Positions 1 through 9,179 of a stretch of 18,132 nt of DNA are shown here, in pieces. This DNA is from Anaerolineae bacterium (GTDB lineage: Bacteria; Chloroflexota; Anaerolineae; Promineifilales; Promineifilaceae), in contig JANQGC010000235.1 in assembly GCA_028277515.1 (NCBI GenBank), forward strand, positions 1 through 18,132, read 5' to 3'. The notes beneath the pieces are model-generated. The model saw only the letters and a program-made list of their open reading frames with translations. It ran no database searches and was not told the DNA's origin. How positions within the stretch are numbered: position 1 is the stretch's first letter; each line of letters begins with the position of its first letter. Both the position numbers and the translations under genes were made by a program.

Positions 1-385
1 CATCAGCGTAATTAATGGCGACATACTCAGCGAATGATCCCCAGTGGGTAAAACCGGGTTGGAATTGAAAATCGCAGATCTGGTGGTTTCCTGATTGGCA
101 TTGGGGGCAACGGCCGCAGCCGCAGACAAAGGGCAGCGTGACGCGATCTCCTGCATGCCATTCCTTGACATTTTGGCCAAGGGCGACAATGGTCCCGGCC
201 AATTCGTGGCCGGGAACGTGGGGCAAGGTGATATCCGGATCGTGTCCCATCCAGCCGTGCCAATCACTGCGACACAACCCGCTCGCGCCAACCTTGATGA
301 CCACACCATCAGGAGGCGGTGCCGGGTCAGGCAGGGAGGTTAAAGTGACCGGCCCAGTAAATTGATCGTAATAAAGTGCTCTCAT
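1..385 (-). CDS. Zinc-dependent alcohol dehydrogenase, N-terminal part (runs off the window)
   Basis: The first 128 residues of a medium-chain (MDR) zinc alcohol dehydrogenase, read from ATG at 385-383 to the window edge; the C-terminal NAD(P)-binding half lies outside. Visible: catalytic zinc ligands Cys38 (GLCRSDW) and His60-Glu61 (PGHELAG), and the structural zinc set Cys90, Cys93, Cys96 and Cys104, with an extra Cys88. This matches the GroES-like domain of the family in order and spacing. It would oxidise an alcohol or reduce an aldehyde with a nicotinamide cofactor in the cytoplasm; the substrate cannot be told. The start lies 2 nt after the stop of the upstream zinc-finger gene, with no clear ribosome site, so translation may be coupled to it. 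The start is supported by the family's usual opening (MRALYYD). Confidence 0.9.
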   Translation of the reverse strand, partial: MRALYYDQFTGPVTLTSLPDPAPPPDGVVIKVGASGLCRSDWHGWMGHDPDITLPHVPGHELAGTIVALGQNVKEWHAGDRVTLPFVCGCGRCPQCQSGNHQICDFQFQPGFTHWGSFAEYVAINYAD

Positions 386-387
386 AT

Positions 388-648
388 TTAAGAATAAACA
401 GCGGTTGGCATTTCAATATATTTATCAGGTTTTTCACCTTTGTTATAGATAGCGAAGAAGCGCCTCTCGATATTTTTCAGAACTGAGGCATCATAATAGA
501 CCATTCCACAATTTTTGCAGATTGTGACTGGCGTGTTGGGCACTAATAAGTATTGACCCTTATGACTATATAGATACTCAATCCGAATTTCTTCAAACTC
601 TTCTTCTCCACAAGAATGACATTTAGTTGTTTTCAAATTCTCAATCAT
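388..648 (-). CDS. YgiT-type zinc-finger protein, probable antitoxin
   Basis: An 86-residue protein with two CxxC pairs, Cys10/Cys13 and Cys44/Cys47, separated by a beta-rich stretch and followed by a short helical region ([13 protein letters not shown]). This is the zinc-binding module called YgiT-type, as in the N-terminal half of the MqsA antitoxin. It lacks the C-terminal helix-turn-helix of MqsA, so it is unlikely to bind DNA alone. It overlaps the upstream DUF4258-like gene by 8 bp, an arrangement in which DUF4258 and YgiT genes commonly pair; by analogy it would neutralise the partner. The order toxin-then-antitoxin resembles mqsRA. The pair is visibly more A+T-rich than the flanking genes, which is compatible with horizontal gain. 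The antitoxin role is inferred from pairing only. Confidence 0.8.
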   Translation of the reverse strand: MIENLKTTKCHSCGEEEFEEIRIEYLYSHKGQYLLVPNTPVTICKNCGMVYYDASVLKNIERRFFAIYNKGEKPDKYIEMPTAVYS

Positions 649-955
649 CAGTACTATTTCCCCTTGTCCATGGATCTAGAAATTTTGGAGGAGCAGGAAT
701 GTAAACTGTTATTAATGCGATTTTTCTTCCAAACCAACCACAGACAACATGTATTGGTTGCTCATTTGCAAAACCAACCACTAAACAACTTTCACCACGT
801 CCTGTATCAGGATATTCTTCTAAAATTGCTCCTGAGACTAGCGCCTGTTCTATTTGAGCGATGGTTAAATTATCTGCTTTTCTCTCGTAATCGGCGTGAA
901 GCGTGAAAACATATTCCTCATTCCGTATTTGGCTAATAATATCTTGAATATTCAT
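641..955 (-). CDS. DUF4258 domain protein, probable toxin of a toxin-antitoxin pair
   Basis: A 104-residue protein with DUF4258-like features: an N-terminal HA-x-x-ER motif (His20, Glu24, Arg25), a helix with a T-x-A-Q-I-E-Q-A-L pattern, an acidic turn EEYPDTG, then strands ending in a conserved His69 and LITVYIP. The fold is thought to be related to small RelE/MqsR-like RNases, with the His and Arg as likely functional residues; activity on RNA is an inference. Its last codons overlap the start of the YgiT-type gene. An extended -10 promoter lies just upstream (978-986). The start ATG at 955 has a poor Shine-Dalgarno sequence, giving a nearly leaderless short 5' end. A nearby overlapping plus-strand reading frame (616-906) is a shadow. 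Confidence 0.78.
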   Translation of the reverse strand: MNIQDIISQIRNEEYVFTLHADYERKADNLTIAQIEQALVSGAILEEYPDTGRGESCLVVGFANEQPIHVVCGWFGRKIALITVYIPAPPKFLDPWTRGNSTDD

Positions 956-977
956 TATTTTGAGTAATGTTTAGACA

Positions 978-986
978 ATTATACCA
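978..986 (-). promoter_or_regulatory. Extended -10 promoter for the toxin-antitoxin operon
   Basis: On the minus strand the sequence reads TGGTATAAT: a perfect TATAAT with the TG dinucleotide one base upstream, typical of an extended -10 element. No good -35 is seen at 16-18 bp. Transcription would start near 971, about 16 nt before the toxin ATG. Confidence 0.5.
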
Positions 987-1011
987 ATGAATCAAGTTCT
1001 GTGTTTGCAGC

Positions 1012-1041
1012 TTGCAATTCAGAACGCTATTGTTGTATAGT
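1012..1041 (+). promoter_or_regulatory. Candidate promoter for the hybrid kinase gene
   Basis: TTGCAA (1012-1017) and TATAGT (1036-1041) are separated by 18 bp, matching the sigma-70 boxes at 4/6 and 5/6 positions. If used, the transcript would have a leader of about 185 nt that includes the folded repeat at 1086-1160. It is divergent from the toxin-antitoxin promoter. Confidence 0.4.
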
Positions 1042-1085
1042 ATTTTCTTATTGTCCAGTTCGTAATTGATCATGGGGTTTGGATA

Positions 1086-1160
1086 GGGTGATTCCAAAGC
1101 CGGATTTGTAACCGCGATTTCTTATCGCGCTGAAGAGCGAAATTGTGAAATTTCGGTTAC
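1086..1160 (+). repeat. Three-way-junction intergenic repeat, copy A
   Basis: 75 bp shared with copy B (10060-10134) at about 65 of 75 positions. The 53-bp core (1108-1160) has an outer stem GTAACC/GGTTAC enclosing hairpin 1 (CGCGAT-TTCTT-ATCGCG) and hairpin 2 (CGAAATT-GTGA-AATTTCG), so it can form a cloverleaf-like three-way junction. The 22 bp upstream of the core (GGGTGATTC...CGGAT) are also conserved between A and B. It lies between the candidate promoter and the start of the hybrid kinase gene. Confidence 0.8.
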
Positions 1161-1233
1161 ACTGAGTCTCGGGATCTGGATTGCTTAATGAGCGGCGAGT
1201 AGATTTTTGGAATAACCGGAGAAAATTAACCGG

Positions 1234-3864
1234 ATGCAGCAGCAGTTCCAAACGGTTGAAAAGAGAATTGAGAACTTCATAGTCGAGGACGGGGACAGCG
1301 AGGACCTTCGGGTAAAAAAAGTCTTGCTTGTCACTTTTGCTCTGCTGATAATCCCGGCTGGCTTTATTTGGGGGCTGCTCTATATTGCCGCTGGGGAAAT
1401 AAGGTCGGGCTTAATCCCGATCATTTACGCCATTTTAACCATCGCCAACCTGATTGTTTTTAAGTATCGACGAAACTTCCAATTTTTACGTTTTACCCAA
1501 ATATTAATGATCATGCTGGCCCCCTTCTTATTGAAGTTATCTTTGGGAGGCTATGTCCTGGGCAGCGCCGTTATTTTGTGGTCGCTATTGGGGCCTATAG
1601 AGGCTCTGTTTGTTTCCGGACGGCGCCAGGGATTTTATTGGTTCACGCTGTATCTGTTTTTGTTAGCTCTGGCGGGTTTATTACAACCCTTTCTGCGAAC
1701 AACGAACAATATATCACCCTCTCTTAACACCTTTTTCTTCATCATGAATATAGGGGTCGTTTCCGTTGTCGTCTTCGTGGTATTGCAATATTTCTTAGCC
1801 CAAAAGGATGCCTCAGATAAGAATACCAGGCGTTTGTTTAAAGAGGCCCAAGAAGCCAGGTCGGATGCCGAGGCGGCAACCGAAGCCAAGAGCGCGTTTT
1901 TGGCTAATATGAGCCATGAAATTCGCACGCCGTTAAATGCCGTGATCGGTATGACCAGCCTGCTGCAAGATACAAATTTGGACGCAGAGCAGCAGGATTT
2001 CACGGAAACGATTCAAAAGAGCAGTGATGCGTTACTCAATATCATTTCGGATATCCTGGATTTTTCAAAGATTGAAGCCGGTAAATTGGAGTTGGAGCAG
2101 TCCCCTTTTAATCTGAGGGACTGTATCGAGGATTCGTTGGATTTGCTGGCGCCAAAGGCTGGCGAGAAAGGCCTGGAACTGGCGTATGTCATGGAACAGA
2201 ATGTTCCGGAGATGGTTGCCGGTGATGTTACCAGGCTGCGACAGATCCTGATTAATCTGCTGACGAATGCTGTGAAGTTCACAGAGGTTGGGGAGGTGGT
2301 GTTAACGGTTGAAGAAGAGCCTGAGATCGGTGAGGAGACGCTGCCCGATGAGCAAATCAAATTGAAATTCAGTGTGCGCGATACAGGTATCGGCATTCCA
2401 CCTGAGCGCTGCGATCGCTTGTTTCAATCTTTTAGCCAGGTGGATGCTTCCACAACGCGGCGCTATGGCGGGACCGGTTTAGGACTGGTGATCAGCCAAC
2501 GATTAAGTGAGTTGATGGGCGGCCGAATGTGGGTGGCCAGCCAAGGGATACCCGGCGAAGGATCGACGTTTTATTTTACGATTCGAGTGAAAAAGACGGC
2601 CGAGATCGCTCAACCTTTCCTGGCGGTCGATCCGCCGGAACTCTTCGGTAAATGTTTACTGATTGTTGATGATACGGACACCAACCGCAAAATCATCGGG
2701 GCGTTCGCCGACTCCTGGGGAATGACATATAAAGACACGGCCGATCCGCAGCAAGCCTTAGATTGGATCAATGAGGGGGTAAGCTTTGATGTCGCTCTCC
2801 TGGACATGCATTTAGGGGACAGTGTCGGTACATCCCTGGCCCGAACGATTCGTGGGCTGCCCAATGGGGCTGACCTGCCTTGTTTGTTGTTGACCTCTTT
2901 AGGTCGCCATGATGTGGAAGATGGGTTGTTTGATAGCATTTTACATAAGCCAATCAAACCCTCAACCTTATTTGATGCTCTGATTACGACACTGGCCGGT
3001 GATGGACAGAAGATAAAACATGAAGATGAGCGGCCGGCCCGTTCGGAATTTGATTCACATATGGGTGAGAAGCTGCCTCTGCGCGTTTTGCTTGTAGAAG
3101 ACAATGCCACCAATCAGAAAGTGGCCTTGCGCTTGTTAGACCGCCTGGGCTACAGCGCCGATGTGGCTGAAAATGGGCAGCAAGCCCTGGAAGCCATTGA
3201 GCAAAACCAGTATGATGTGACCTTCATGGACGTGCAAATGCCGGAAATGGACGGCCTGGAAACAACCCACCATATCCTTGAGCGCCGGCAGCCGAAAGAA
3301 AGACCTTATATTGTGGCGATGACGGCCAATGCCCTGAAAGGAGACCGTGAATCGTACCTGGCGGCGGGGATGGATGATTATGTGAGTAAGCCGATTCGGG
3401 TCAAGGCCTTGATGAATGCTTTAGAACGGGCGGCATACAGCCGCTATAACCTGGGAATTAACCCGCCGGCCGAGCCATTAGAAAAGCAGAGAGATAAACG
3501 AATGGTTGAGGAGGCGCCGGTTGAGTTGATAAACCTGGACAATCTGCGCCTGATCACTGAAGATGATGATGATTTTTTGCGAGAATTGATTGAGACGTTT
3601 TTGGATGAAGCACCGCAGTTTATCGATAAGATGCGTGAGGCGGCCGAAACACAGGATGCACCAAAGCTGCGCCTGAATGCGCATAGTCTTAAGGGAAATG
3701 CAGCAGAATTTGGCGCGATGAAATTATCTGGCTTATGCCGTGAATTAGAGCAAAAGGGCGAGACCGGCAGTTTTGGCGATGCAGATTTGCTGATTGGCCA
3801 GGTACAGCATGAATTTGATGGTGTTCGTGAGGCATTATTACAACAAGTACCGGATGGTTTGTAA
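1234..3864 (+). CDS. Membrane hybrid sensor histidine kinase (HisKA-HATPase-REC-REC-HPt)
   Basis: An 876-residue phosphorelay kinase of the BarA-like tripartite type. Six hydrophobic segments lie between residues about 28 and 188, with no evident large extracytoplasmic sensor, so the signal may be sensed in the membrane. A helix of about 190-220 leads to the HisKA domain with phospho-acceptor His228 (SHEIRTPLN). The ATPase domain shows the N box (Asn341/Asn345), G1 DTGIG (383-387) and G2 GGTGLGL (412-418). The first receiver (about 473-588) has Asp479/Asp480, phospho-site Asp524 and Lys572; it is divergent but retains these residues. The second receiver (616-730) has Asp666 and Lys719. The HPt domain holds His817 (AHSLKG). 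The ATG is preceded by GGAG at 12 nt. No DNA-binding domain is present. A second kinase follows 195 bp downstream. Confidence 0.95.
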   Translation: MQQQFQTVEKRIENFIVEDGDSEDLRVKKVLLVTFALLIIPAGFIWGLLYIAAGEIRSGLIPIIYAILTIANLIVFKYRRNFQFLRFTQILMIMLAPFLLKLSLGGYVLGSAVILWSLLGPIEALFVSGRRQGFYWFTLYLFLLALAGLLQPFLRTTNNISPSLNTFFFIMNIGVVSVVVFVVLQYFLAQKDASDKNTRRLFKEAQEARSDAEAATEAKSAFLANMSHEIRTPLNAVIGMTSLLQDTNLDAEQQDFTETIQKSSDALLNIISDILDFSKIEAGKLELEQSPFNLRDCIEDSLDLLAPKAGEKGLELAYVMEQNVPEMVAGDVTRLRQILINLLTNAVKFTEVGEVVLTVEEEPEIGEETLPDEQIKLKFSVRDTGIGIPPERCDRLFQSFSQVDASTTRRYGGTGLGLVISQRLSELMGGRMWVASQGIPGEGSTFYFTIRVKKTAEIAQPFLAVDPPELFGKCLLIVDDTDTNRKIIGAFADSWGMTYKDTADPQQALDWINEGVSFDVALLDMHLGDSVGTSLARTIRGLPNGADLPCLLLTSLGRHDVEDGLFDSILHKPIKPSTLFDALITTLAGDGQKIKHEDERPARSEFDSHMGEKLPLRVLLVEDNATNQKVALRLLDRLGYSADVAENGQQALEAIEQNQYDVTFMDVQMPEMDGLETTHHILERRQPKERPYIVAMTANALKGDRESYLAAGMDDYVSKPIRVKALMNALERAAYSRYNLGINPPAEPLEKQRDKRMVEEAPVELINLDNLRLITEDDDDFLRELIETFLDEAPQFIDKMREAAETQDAPKLRLNAHSLKGNAAEFGAMKLSGLCRELEQKGETGSFGDADLLIGQVQHEFDGVREALLQQVPDGL

Positions 3865-3921
3865 AAATGGCTTCAGCGGTTTAACGGCTAATGAATCTTG
3901 TTTATCTTAATGGGTAAATCT

Positions 3922-3977
3922 GGTATCCGCGAAATCCATTTCGCGCGCTAGTAACGAGGAATGGAATCCTCGGTTAC
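3922..3977 (+). repeat. Three-way-junction intergenic repeat, copy C
   Basis: It has the same architecture as copies A and B but different stems: hairpin 1 CGCGAAA-TCCA-TTTCGCG, hairpin 2 CGAGGA-ATGGAA-TCCTCG, and an outer stem GTATCC/GGTTAC with one mismatch. It shares the junction CGCGCT with A and B. It is in the 195-bp gap between the two kinase genes, a gap with no other structure I can see. Confidence 0.75.
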
Positions 3978-4059
3978 GTTTATCCATTTATTTTGTAAAG
4001 CTTAAAAAGCCATGGTTACAAACCTAACGAGAAAACTTTGTTAAACTAACAGGTAAGAT

Positions 4060-5463
4060 ATGGATAATGGCAAAGGGTTGATTTTGGTTGTTGATGATAA
4101 CCGCTTGAATCGCGTGAAGCTTTCACGCAGTGTGGAAATGCAGGGGCATACGGTGGAAACGGCCGAAAATGGGCGGGATGCATTGGAGAGGTTGCGGCAA
4201 CGGCCGTTTGATGTGATGCTGCTGGATTTGGTCATGCCGGAGATGGATGGCTTTGCCGTGTTGGCTCATATGACGGCCGATGCCGAATTAAAAAACATAC
4301 CGGTTATCGTCATCTCTGCCTCTGATGATATTGACAATGCAGCACGTTCGATTGAGATGGGAGCCGATGATTTCATCGTCAAGCCATTCAATCCCATTTT
4401 CCTGAAAGCTCGCCTGGAATCCAGCCTACGCCGCAAGCAATTGCGCGACCTGGAACAAGCCTATATGCAGCAGGAAATGACCCTGCGGCAAAATGACAAA
4501 CTGGCGACCCTGGGCAGATTAAGCGCCGGACTGGCACATGAATTAAACAATCCGGCGGCCTCCGTGCAGCGCAATGCGGCTCAATTGGGCGAGGCCTTTG
4601 AAGAATTGCAAGCCTCGCAGGTGCAAATTGTCAAATTAAATTTCCATTATGGCCAGCTCCAGCAGATTTTGGATTTTGGCGAACTGGTTAGAAATAAGGC
4701 CAGGAACCCCTCTATTCTCAGTTCATTGGAGCTTAGCGACCGTGAGGCTGAGTTAGAAGATTGGCTGGACGACTTGGAGGTGGAAAGCGGTTGGGAGTTT
4801 GCGGAGACGCTGGCAAATGTCGGTGATGTGAAGGATGAAATCACGCCCTTCATGCAGGAGTTAAACGTCTTGCAGCGCAAGGAGTTCATCGCCTGGTTGA
4901 CCAGTATGTATGATGTGTATCGCTTGATTTCTGAAATCGGCATGGGGACTGAGCGAATATCGGATATCATTAAAGCCCTGAAGTCCTATTCGTACATGGA
5001 CCAGGCGCCTATTCAGGAGATTGATGTGCATGAGGGACTGGAAAGCACCCTCATCATCCTACGCTCAAAATTAAAGCATGGGATCACGGTCCATCGCGAA
5101 TATGACCGCGACCTGCCACGAATTGAGGCTTATGGCGTGGAGTTAAACCAGGTGTGGACGAATATCATTGACAATGCAACGTCGGCTATGGAGGGAAAGG
5201 GGCAACTTACGTTGCGCACATACCAGGAAAATTCCTGGGTGGTCGTGGAGATTGAGGATACAGGACCCGGCATGCCCCCGGAAGTGCAGTCTAAGATTTT
5301 TGATCCTTTTTTCACGACGAAACCACCGGGGGAAGGGACGGGGATGGGGTTAAATATCAGCCATAATATTATTGTGCAAAAACATGGCGGCCGTTTTACT
5401 GTGACGTCGGAACCGGGGATGACCTGTTTTAAGGTCATGCTGCCTGTGCTACATGTAGAATAG
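4060..5463 (+). CDS. Response receiver-sensor histidine kinase (REC-HisKA-HATPase)
   Basis: A 467-residue cytoplasmic protein with no membrane segment. Receiver at 6-122: acid pair Asp12/Asp13, phospho-site Asp56 (LLDLVMPEMDG) and Lys108. A coiled helix (123-150) leads to the H box LAHELNNPAAS with phospho-acceptor His160. An unusually long insert of about 130 residues (170-300) follows, including a DREAELEDWLDDL segment; this resembles a known kinase group whose H box reads HELNNPAA and which often carries a cNMP or REC input. The ATPase domain has the N box (Asn363/Asn372), G1 DTGPGMP (400-406), the F box FDPFFTTK (414-421) and G2 GTGMGL. The start has AGGTAAG about 9 nt upstream. Its receiver is a plausible acceptor for the upstream kinase's HPt domain (inference from adjacency). 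No output domain is present. Confidence 0.93.
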   Translation: MDNGKGLILVVDDNRLNRVKLSRSVEMQGHTVETAENGRDALERLRQRPFDVMLLDLVMPEMDGFAVLAHMTADAELKNIPVIVISASDDIDNAARSIEMGADDFIVKPFNPIFLKARLESSLRRKQLRDLEQAYMQQEMTLRQNDKLATLGRLSAGLAHELNNPAASVQRNAAQLGEAFEELQASQVQIVKLNFHYGQLQQILDFGELVRNKARNPSILSSLELSDREAELEDWLDDLEVESGWEFAETLANVGDVKDEITPFMQELNVLQRKEFIAWLTSMYDVYRLISEIGMGTERISDIIKALKSYSYMDQAPIQEIDVHEGLESTLIILRSKLKHGITVHREYDRDLPRIEAYGVELNQVWTNIIDNATSAMEGKGQLTLRTYQENSWVVVEIEDTGPGMPPEVQSKIFDPFFTTKPPGEGTGMGLNISHNIIVQKHGGRFTVTSEPGMTCFKVMLPVLHVE

Positions 5464-5465
5464 CA

Positions 5466-5487
5466 GAACAAACATTCCTGTTTGTTC
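5466..5487. terminator. Perfect hairpin between convergent genes, probable bidirectional terminator
   Basis: An 8-bp perfect stem GAACAAAC/GTTTGTTC with a 6-nt loop (ATTCCT), 2 nt after the stop of the REC-kinase gene and 68 bp beyond the stop of the convergent PLP-enzyme gene. There is no run of T after it, so Rho-independent action is uncertain. Confidence 0.5.
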
Positions 5488-5554
5488 CATTCCGCAAATA
5501 GAAATGTTTACGGATGGGGACGCAAGCCGGCAAGCATGCGCTACAGGTCATTCG

Positions 5555-6733
5555 CTACCGGCTGAGAGCCTGGTCAAGGTCGGCGATGATGTCGTCGGGG
5601 TCTTCCAGGCCAACGGATAGGCGCACCAGGCCGGGTTGCACACCACTGGCGGCTATTTCCTCGGGAGAACGCACGGCCGATATGGTGCTGGCGGCGTGGG
5701 TGATCAAGGAGTGCAGCCCGCCGAGACTGACGGCCAATTTGATAAGTTCGATTTTCCGCAACAGTTCATAACCCGCTTCCACACCCCCTCGCAAGTCAAA
5801 GCAAACCATGCCACCAAATCCGGGCTGCATTTGCTCCCTGGCCAACGCATGCTGGGGATGGCCGGGCAAACCAGGATAATAGACTTCACGCACAGCAGGA
5901 TGACCGTCTAAAAATTGGGTGACGGCGAGCGCATTATGGTTATGTTCGCGCATGCGCAGGCTGAATGTTTTCATGCCACGCAGCAGCAGCCACGCTTCCT
6001 GGGGATGGAGCAACCCTCCTAAAAGGATATGATCGCGCCACAATTGGGTTACTCTCTCTTTATCGGAAACGATCAATCCGGCGACCACATCGGAATGGCC
6101 GGCCAAATATTTTGTGGCGCTGTGCAAGACGATGTCAATGCCCAGGGAGAGGGGCTTTTGATTGAAGGGTGTGGCGAAGGTGTTGTCGGCGATGGTCAAA
6201 ATGCCGTGTTCTTTGCCTAACCGGGCGACCGCACTGAGATCAGTCAGGGTCAGGACGGGGTTGGCGGGCGTCTCGACGTAAATGGCGCGTGTGTTTGGTT
6301 GGATTGCCGCAGCAAAGGCACTGATATTTGTCTGGTCGACCAGGGTATGGCTGATGCCTAATTGGGGTAGTTTGCGGGTGATCAGGTTGCTGCTGGTGGG
6401 GTAAAGGCTGTTTTGGGTGACGATGTGATCGCCCGCTTTGAGAAAGGCCAGCAGGGCCAGGCTGATGGCGGCCATGCCTGAGGCGGTGGCCAGGGCTGCT
6501 TCTCCGCCTTCTAATTCAGCGATGGTGGTTTCTACCTGGGCGGTGTTGGGGCTGGCGTAACGGCCGTAAAATTGGGCGGCCTGGTCAGTGGTCATGGCCT
6601 CAGCGATGGCCTGCGGCGTGTCGAATTCGTAGGTTGAGGTTTGGAAGATAGGAGAGGTGACGGCCGCTGTGGGATTGTGAGGATCTGAGGCGTGGATTAG
6701 TTTAGTTTGTTCCTTCCATGTTTTTTTGCTCAT
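5555..6733 (-). CDS. PLP-dependent Cys/Met-metabolism (trans-sulfuration) enzyme
   Basis: A 392-residue full-length member of the cystathionine gamma-synthase/methionine gamma-lyase/homoserine sulfhydrylase family. Visible: the phosphate-binding YGRY-SPNT loop (Tyr56, Arg58), Tyr111 stacking on the cofactor, Asp183 in ADNTFATP, PLP lysine Lys208 in SATKYLAGHSD, the SLGG motif (336-339) and the substrate carboxylate arginine Arg371. The position equivalent to the catalytic Cys116 of Pseudomonas methionine gamma-lyase appears to be Thr113, which argues mildly against a strict gamma-lyase role. The exact reaction cannot be chosen by eye. It is the last gene of a minus-strand operon, 21 nt after the ABC permease, with GGAGAG just upstream of ATG. 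Linkage to an exporter is unusual and may simply be operon drift. Confidence 0.9.
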   Translation of the reverse strand: MSKKTWKEQTKLIHASDPHNPTAAVTSPIFQTSTYEFDTPQAIAEAMTTDQAAQFYGRYASPNTAQVETTIAELEGGEAALATASGMAAISLALLAFLKAGDHIVTQNSLYPTSSNLITRKLPQLGISHTLVDQTNISAFAAAIQPNTRAIYVETPANPVLTLTDLSAVARLGKEHGILTIADNTFATPFNQKPLSLGIDIVLHSATKYLAGHSDVVAGLIVSDKERVTQLWRDHILLGGLLHPQEAWLLLRGMKTFSLRMREHNHNALAVTQFLDGHPAVREVYYPGLPGHPQHALAREQMQPGFGGMVCFDLRGGVEAGYELLRKIELIKLAVSLGGLHSLITHAASTISAVRSPEEIAASGVQPGLVRLSVGLEDPDDIIADLDQALSR

Positions 6734-6754
6734 GCGCTCTCCGGTATTATTTTA

Positions 6755-9166
6755 TTACTGGTAGGCCAGGCTTTGGCGCACGGAGATGCGGGTGGCGCGG
6801 CGGGCGGGCAGCCAACTGGCCAGCGCCGACAAAACGGTGATGATGGCCAGCCAGAGCAGCGCGCCGGTGGGTGTGTAGTAATAGACAATTTCCGTGCCCA
6901 GGGCGGCCGATAAGGCCCCGGTCATTAGCCGGCCGGCGGGCAAGCTGAGCGGAAAGGCCACCAGCCAGCTCATCCAACCCAGAAGCAGACCCTCGCCGAT
7001 AAAGAGGCGGGCGATGTCCCAGGATGAGGCGCCGATTGCGCGCATGACCCCAATTTCCCGCTGGCGCTCAATGACATTCAGAGAGAGCACCCCGCTGAGG
7101 GAGATGCTGCCCACAATGCCGATAACCACGGCCATCGTGGCCAATAGGACGATGATTGATTGAAATTGGGTATTGATGCCGGCGACGACTTCGGATGAGG
7201 TGTCCTGGCCATTGATGGCGCCACCTGGAGCAACGTCAATGCCCATTTCTTCATAAAGCTGCCGCACGGTCAGGGCGGTTTCTTGCTCAAATTGGGGATT
7301 GTCGTTGTCAAGTTGAATCCAGATCGAATTGGTGCGGCCGATTGAGTTTTGTTCGCGCAGGAGAGACGAGCGTGGCACCAGGGCTGTATTGGCTAATAAC
7401 GGATCAAATACGAGGCCGACGACTTTCCAGTCGGAATCACCGGTCACACCTTGGTCGAAGGTGACCCAATCGCCGATGCCTACACCGATGTCTTGAGCCA
7501 ATTCCTGATTGAGTACGACCGCCTTTTCATCTCCATCGACCAGCCAGCGGCCGCCGCGCATCTGATAGCCATAGAGGGTGGTGTCGGCGGGCACGCCAAA
7601 AATCGTGACGTTGGGATCATCGTCGGTTTCTTCTACGGGTTGCGGCCGTCCGGTGGCGCTGCCGAAAGCCCACATTTCGGCGCGCACCACGCCGGGAACG
7701 GTTTGGGCAATGCCCTCCATCTGCTGGATGCGTTCCGCATCCTCGAATAACATGTTGACATTGGAGTTGAGGATGGAAAAGAGGAGGTCATTGAATGTAT
7801 AGCGTGTGGAATCACCGACACTCATGACCATGATGAAGATCAAACCGCTGAGAACCAGGGTGATCTGAGTCAGGGTCACGCGTGCTTTGTGGCGGAAGGT
7901 GTTGCTTATAGTCAGCAGAATGAGCCGGGAAACATTGCGCAGGCGGCTGAGCAGACGCTCCAATCGCGTCGTTTTACTACTCAAGCCATAGGTGCTGATC
8001 GCTTCGCGCACGGTGATGCGCGATCCTTTGATGATAGGAACCATAGCGACCAGTAATGGCGTAATCAAGGCGATGATCACCTGGGCGATGATTGCCGTCC
8101 AGGAAATGGTGAAGCTGCCCGGTTCGGCATTGAACGAGTTGAGTAGATAAACATTTAGCAGCCAACCGCTCAGCGTGCCCAGGGGCACCGCCAATATCAG
8201 GGCAATGAACCCAAAGGATGCGACATAGAGTAGGAAAATGGCCATGATCTGGCGCGAGTTGGCACCGATGGCTTTCATGACGCCAATCTGATCGATCTGC
8301 TGGGAGATGACGGCATTGATCGTGTTGTATACGAGGAACAGGCCCAACAACAGGGCTAAAACAGCCATGACGGTGAGCACAAAGAACACACCATCTATGG
8401 AATCCTGGAAAAAATGTTTGTCCGGGTCGACCACCCGGCCCCCGGTGGGCGGCATGAAGCCGAAAGAATCCACGTTTTGCTTTTCCAGTTTATCGCGAAT
8501 TTCATTGGCCAGGATGGTGGTCTGATTGAGTTCGTATTGCTCGCCCGCAGCCAGGAGGCGGTTGAGATTTCGAGTGTCAAAGAGCTGTTCATAGGTGTCG
8601 ATGGAGACGTAAAGTTGCGCGCCGCCGCCGAAACTGGGGGGTTGCACAAGCGGGTCGGATACGGAGCCGGTGATGGTATATGTTTTGCTACGGCCGTAGG
8701 TCCGAACGGAGACCTGGTCTCCGATGTTAAGGCCAAATACGACATCGGACCCCTGGCCGACAGCAACCGTTTTATCCTCCGGCCAACGGCCGGCCAGCAG
8801 ATCAACTTTAGAAAATGTTTGTTCGGTGTAATCTAAGCGGGCATTGACCGTGGCCGACTGCCACTCATCCTCCAGGTTTTTGCGCCATTCGACCGTACCT
8901 AAGGCCGACCCTTCAACATCAGTTACCCCTTCAATGTTTTCTAACACGACGAGGGTTTCCTCGTCAATCCCCGGTGAAGTGATCATGCCAATCATCGGTG
9001 GAGATGAGGCGACCCAACCTTGCTCCATGCCGTTTACGACCAGGTTGCGGGTGGTGATGATCATACCGATGGCGAAAGCGCCCATGCCGATGATCAGAAT
9101 TACCTGGATGGTTCGTGCTTTATTGGCCCAAAGATCGTGCCAGATTTTATGCCGTATGACGCCCAT
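6755..9166 (-). CDS. FtsX/MacB-type ABC transporter permease
   Basis: An 803-residue permease with two FtsX repeats. Predicted helices: about 20-42, 258-282, 308-340, 356-378, 429-451, then three near the C-terminus beginning around 690, giving a 4+4 layout. Extracytoplasmic MacB-like periplasmic-core domains lie between the first and second helix of each half (about 43-257 and 452-685). The cytoplasmic coupling motif (GVMKAIGA at 295-302 and its C-terminal twin GVMRAIGA) is present in both halves, as is the terminal ARRATRISVRQSL signature. This type does not move substrate through a channel but transmits ATPase force to extracytoplasmic partners, as in LolCDE, MacB or FtsEX. It starts 13 nt after the ATPase stop, with an AGAGATGAG ribosome site. 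The substrate is unknown; the divergent lipoprotein is a candidate partner only by position. Confidence 0.93.
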   Translation of the reverse strand: MGVIRHKIWHDLWANKARTIQVILIIGMGAFAIGMIITTRNLVVNGMEQGWVASSPPMIGMITSPGIDEETLVVLENIEGVTDVEGSALGTVEWRKNLEDEWQSATVNARLDYTEQTFSKVDLLAGRWPEDKTVAVGQGSDVVFGLNIGDQVSVRTYGRSKTYTITGSVSDPLVQPPSFGGGAQLYVSIDTYEQLFDTRNLNRLLAAGEQYELNQTTILANEIRDKLEKQNVDSFGFMPPTGGRVVDPDKHFFQDSIDGVFFVLTVMAVLALLLGLFLVYNTINAVISQQIDQIGVMKAIGANSRQIMAIFLLYVASFGFIALILAVPLGTLSGWLLNVYLLNSFNAEPGSFTISWTAIIAQVIIALITPLLVAMVPIIKGSRITVREAISTYGLSSKTTRLERLLSRLRNVSRLILLTISNTFRHKARVTLTQITLVLSGLIFIMVMSVGDSTRYTFNDLLFSILNSNVNMLFEDAERIQQMEGIAQTVPGVVRAEMWAFGSATGRPQPVEETDDDPNVTIFGVPADTTLYGYQMRGGRWLVDGDEKAVVLNQELAQDIGVGIGDWVTFDQGVTGDSDWKVVGLVFDPLLANTALVPRSSLLREQNSIGRTNSIWIQLDNDNPQFEQETALTVRQLYEEMGIDVAPGGAINGQDTSSEVVAGINTQFQSIIVLLATMAVVIGIVGSISLSGVLSLNVIERQREIGVMRAIGASSWDIARLFIGEGLLLGWMSWLVAFPLSLPAGRLMTGALSAALGTEIVYYYTPTGALLWLAIITVLSALASWLPARRATRISVRQSLAYQ

Positions 9167-9179
9167 AGCAACTCATCTC

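Noticed and set aside
616..906. Plus-strand 96-residue reading frame
   Set aside because: Lies opposite the DUF4258 gene, has no family features, and is poor in a ribosome site; a shadow frame.
1086..1160. Possible tRNA gene because of the cloverleaf-like fold
   Set aside because: No acceptor stem of 7 bp, no T-loop or anticodon pattern, and two rather than three arms; the same fold recurs in four copies.
5466..5487. Transcription factor operator at the perfect dyad GAACAAAC/GTTTGTTC
   Set aside because: It sits between two converging gene ends with no start nearby, so a terminator is the simpler reading.
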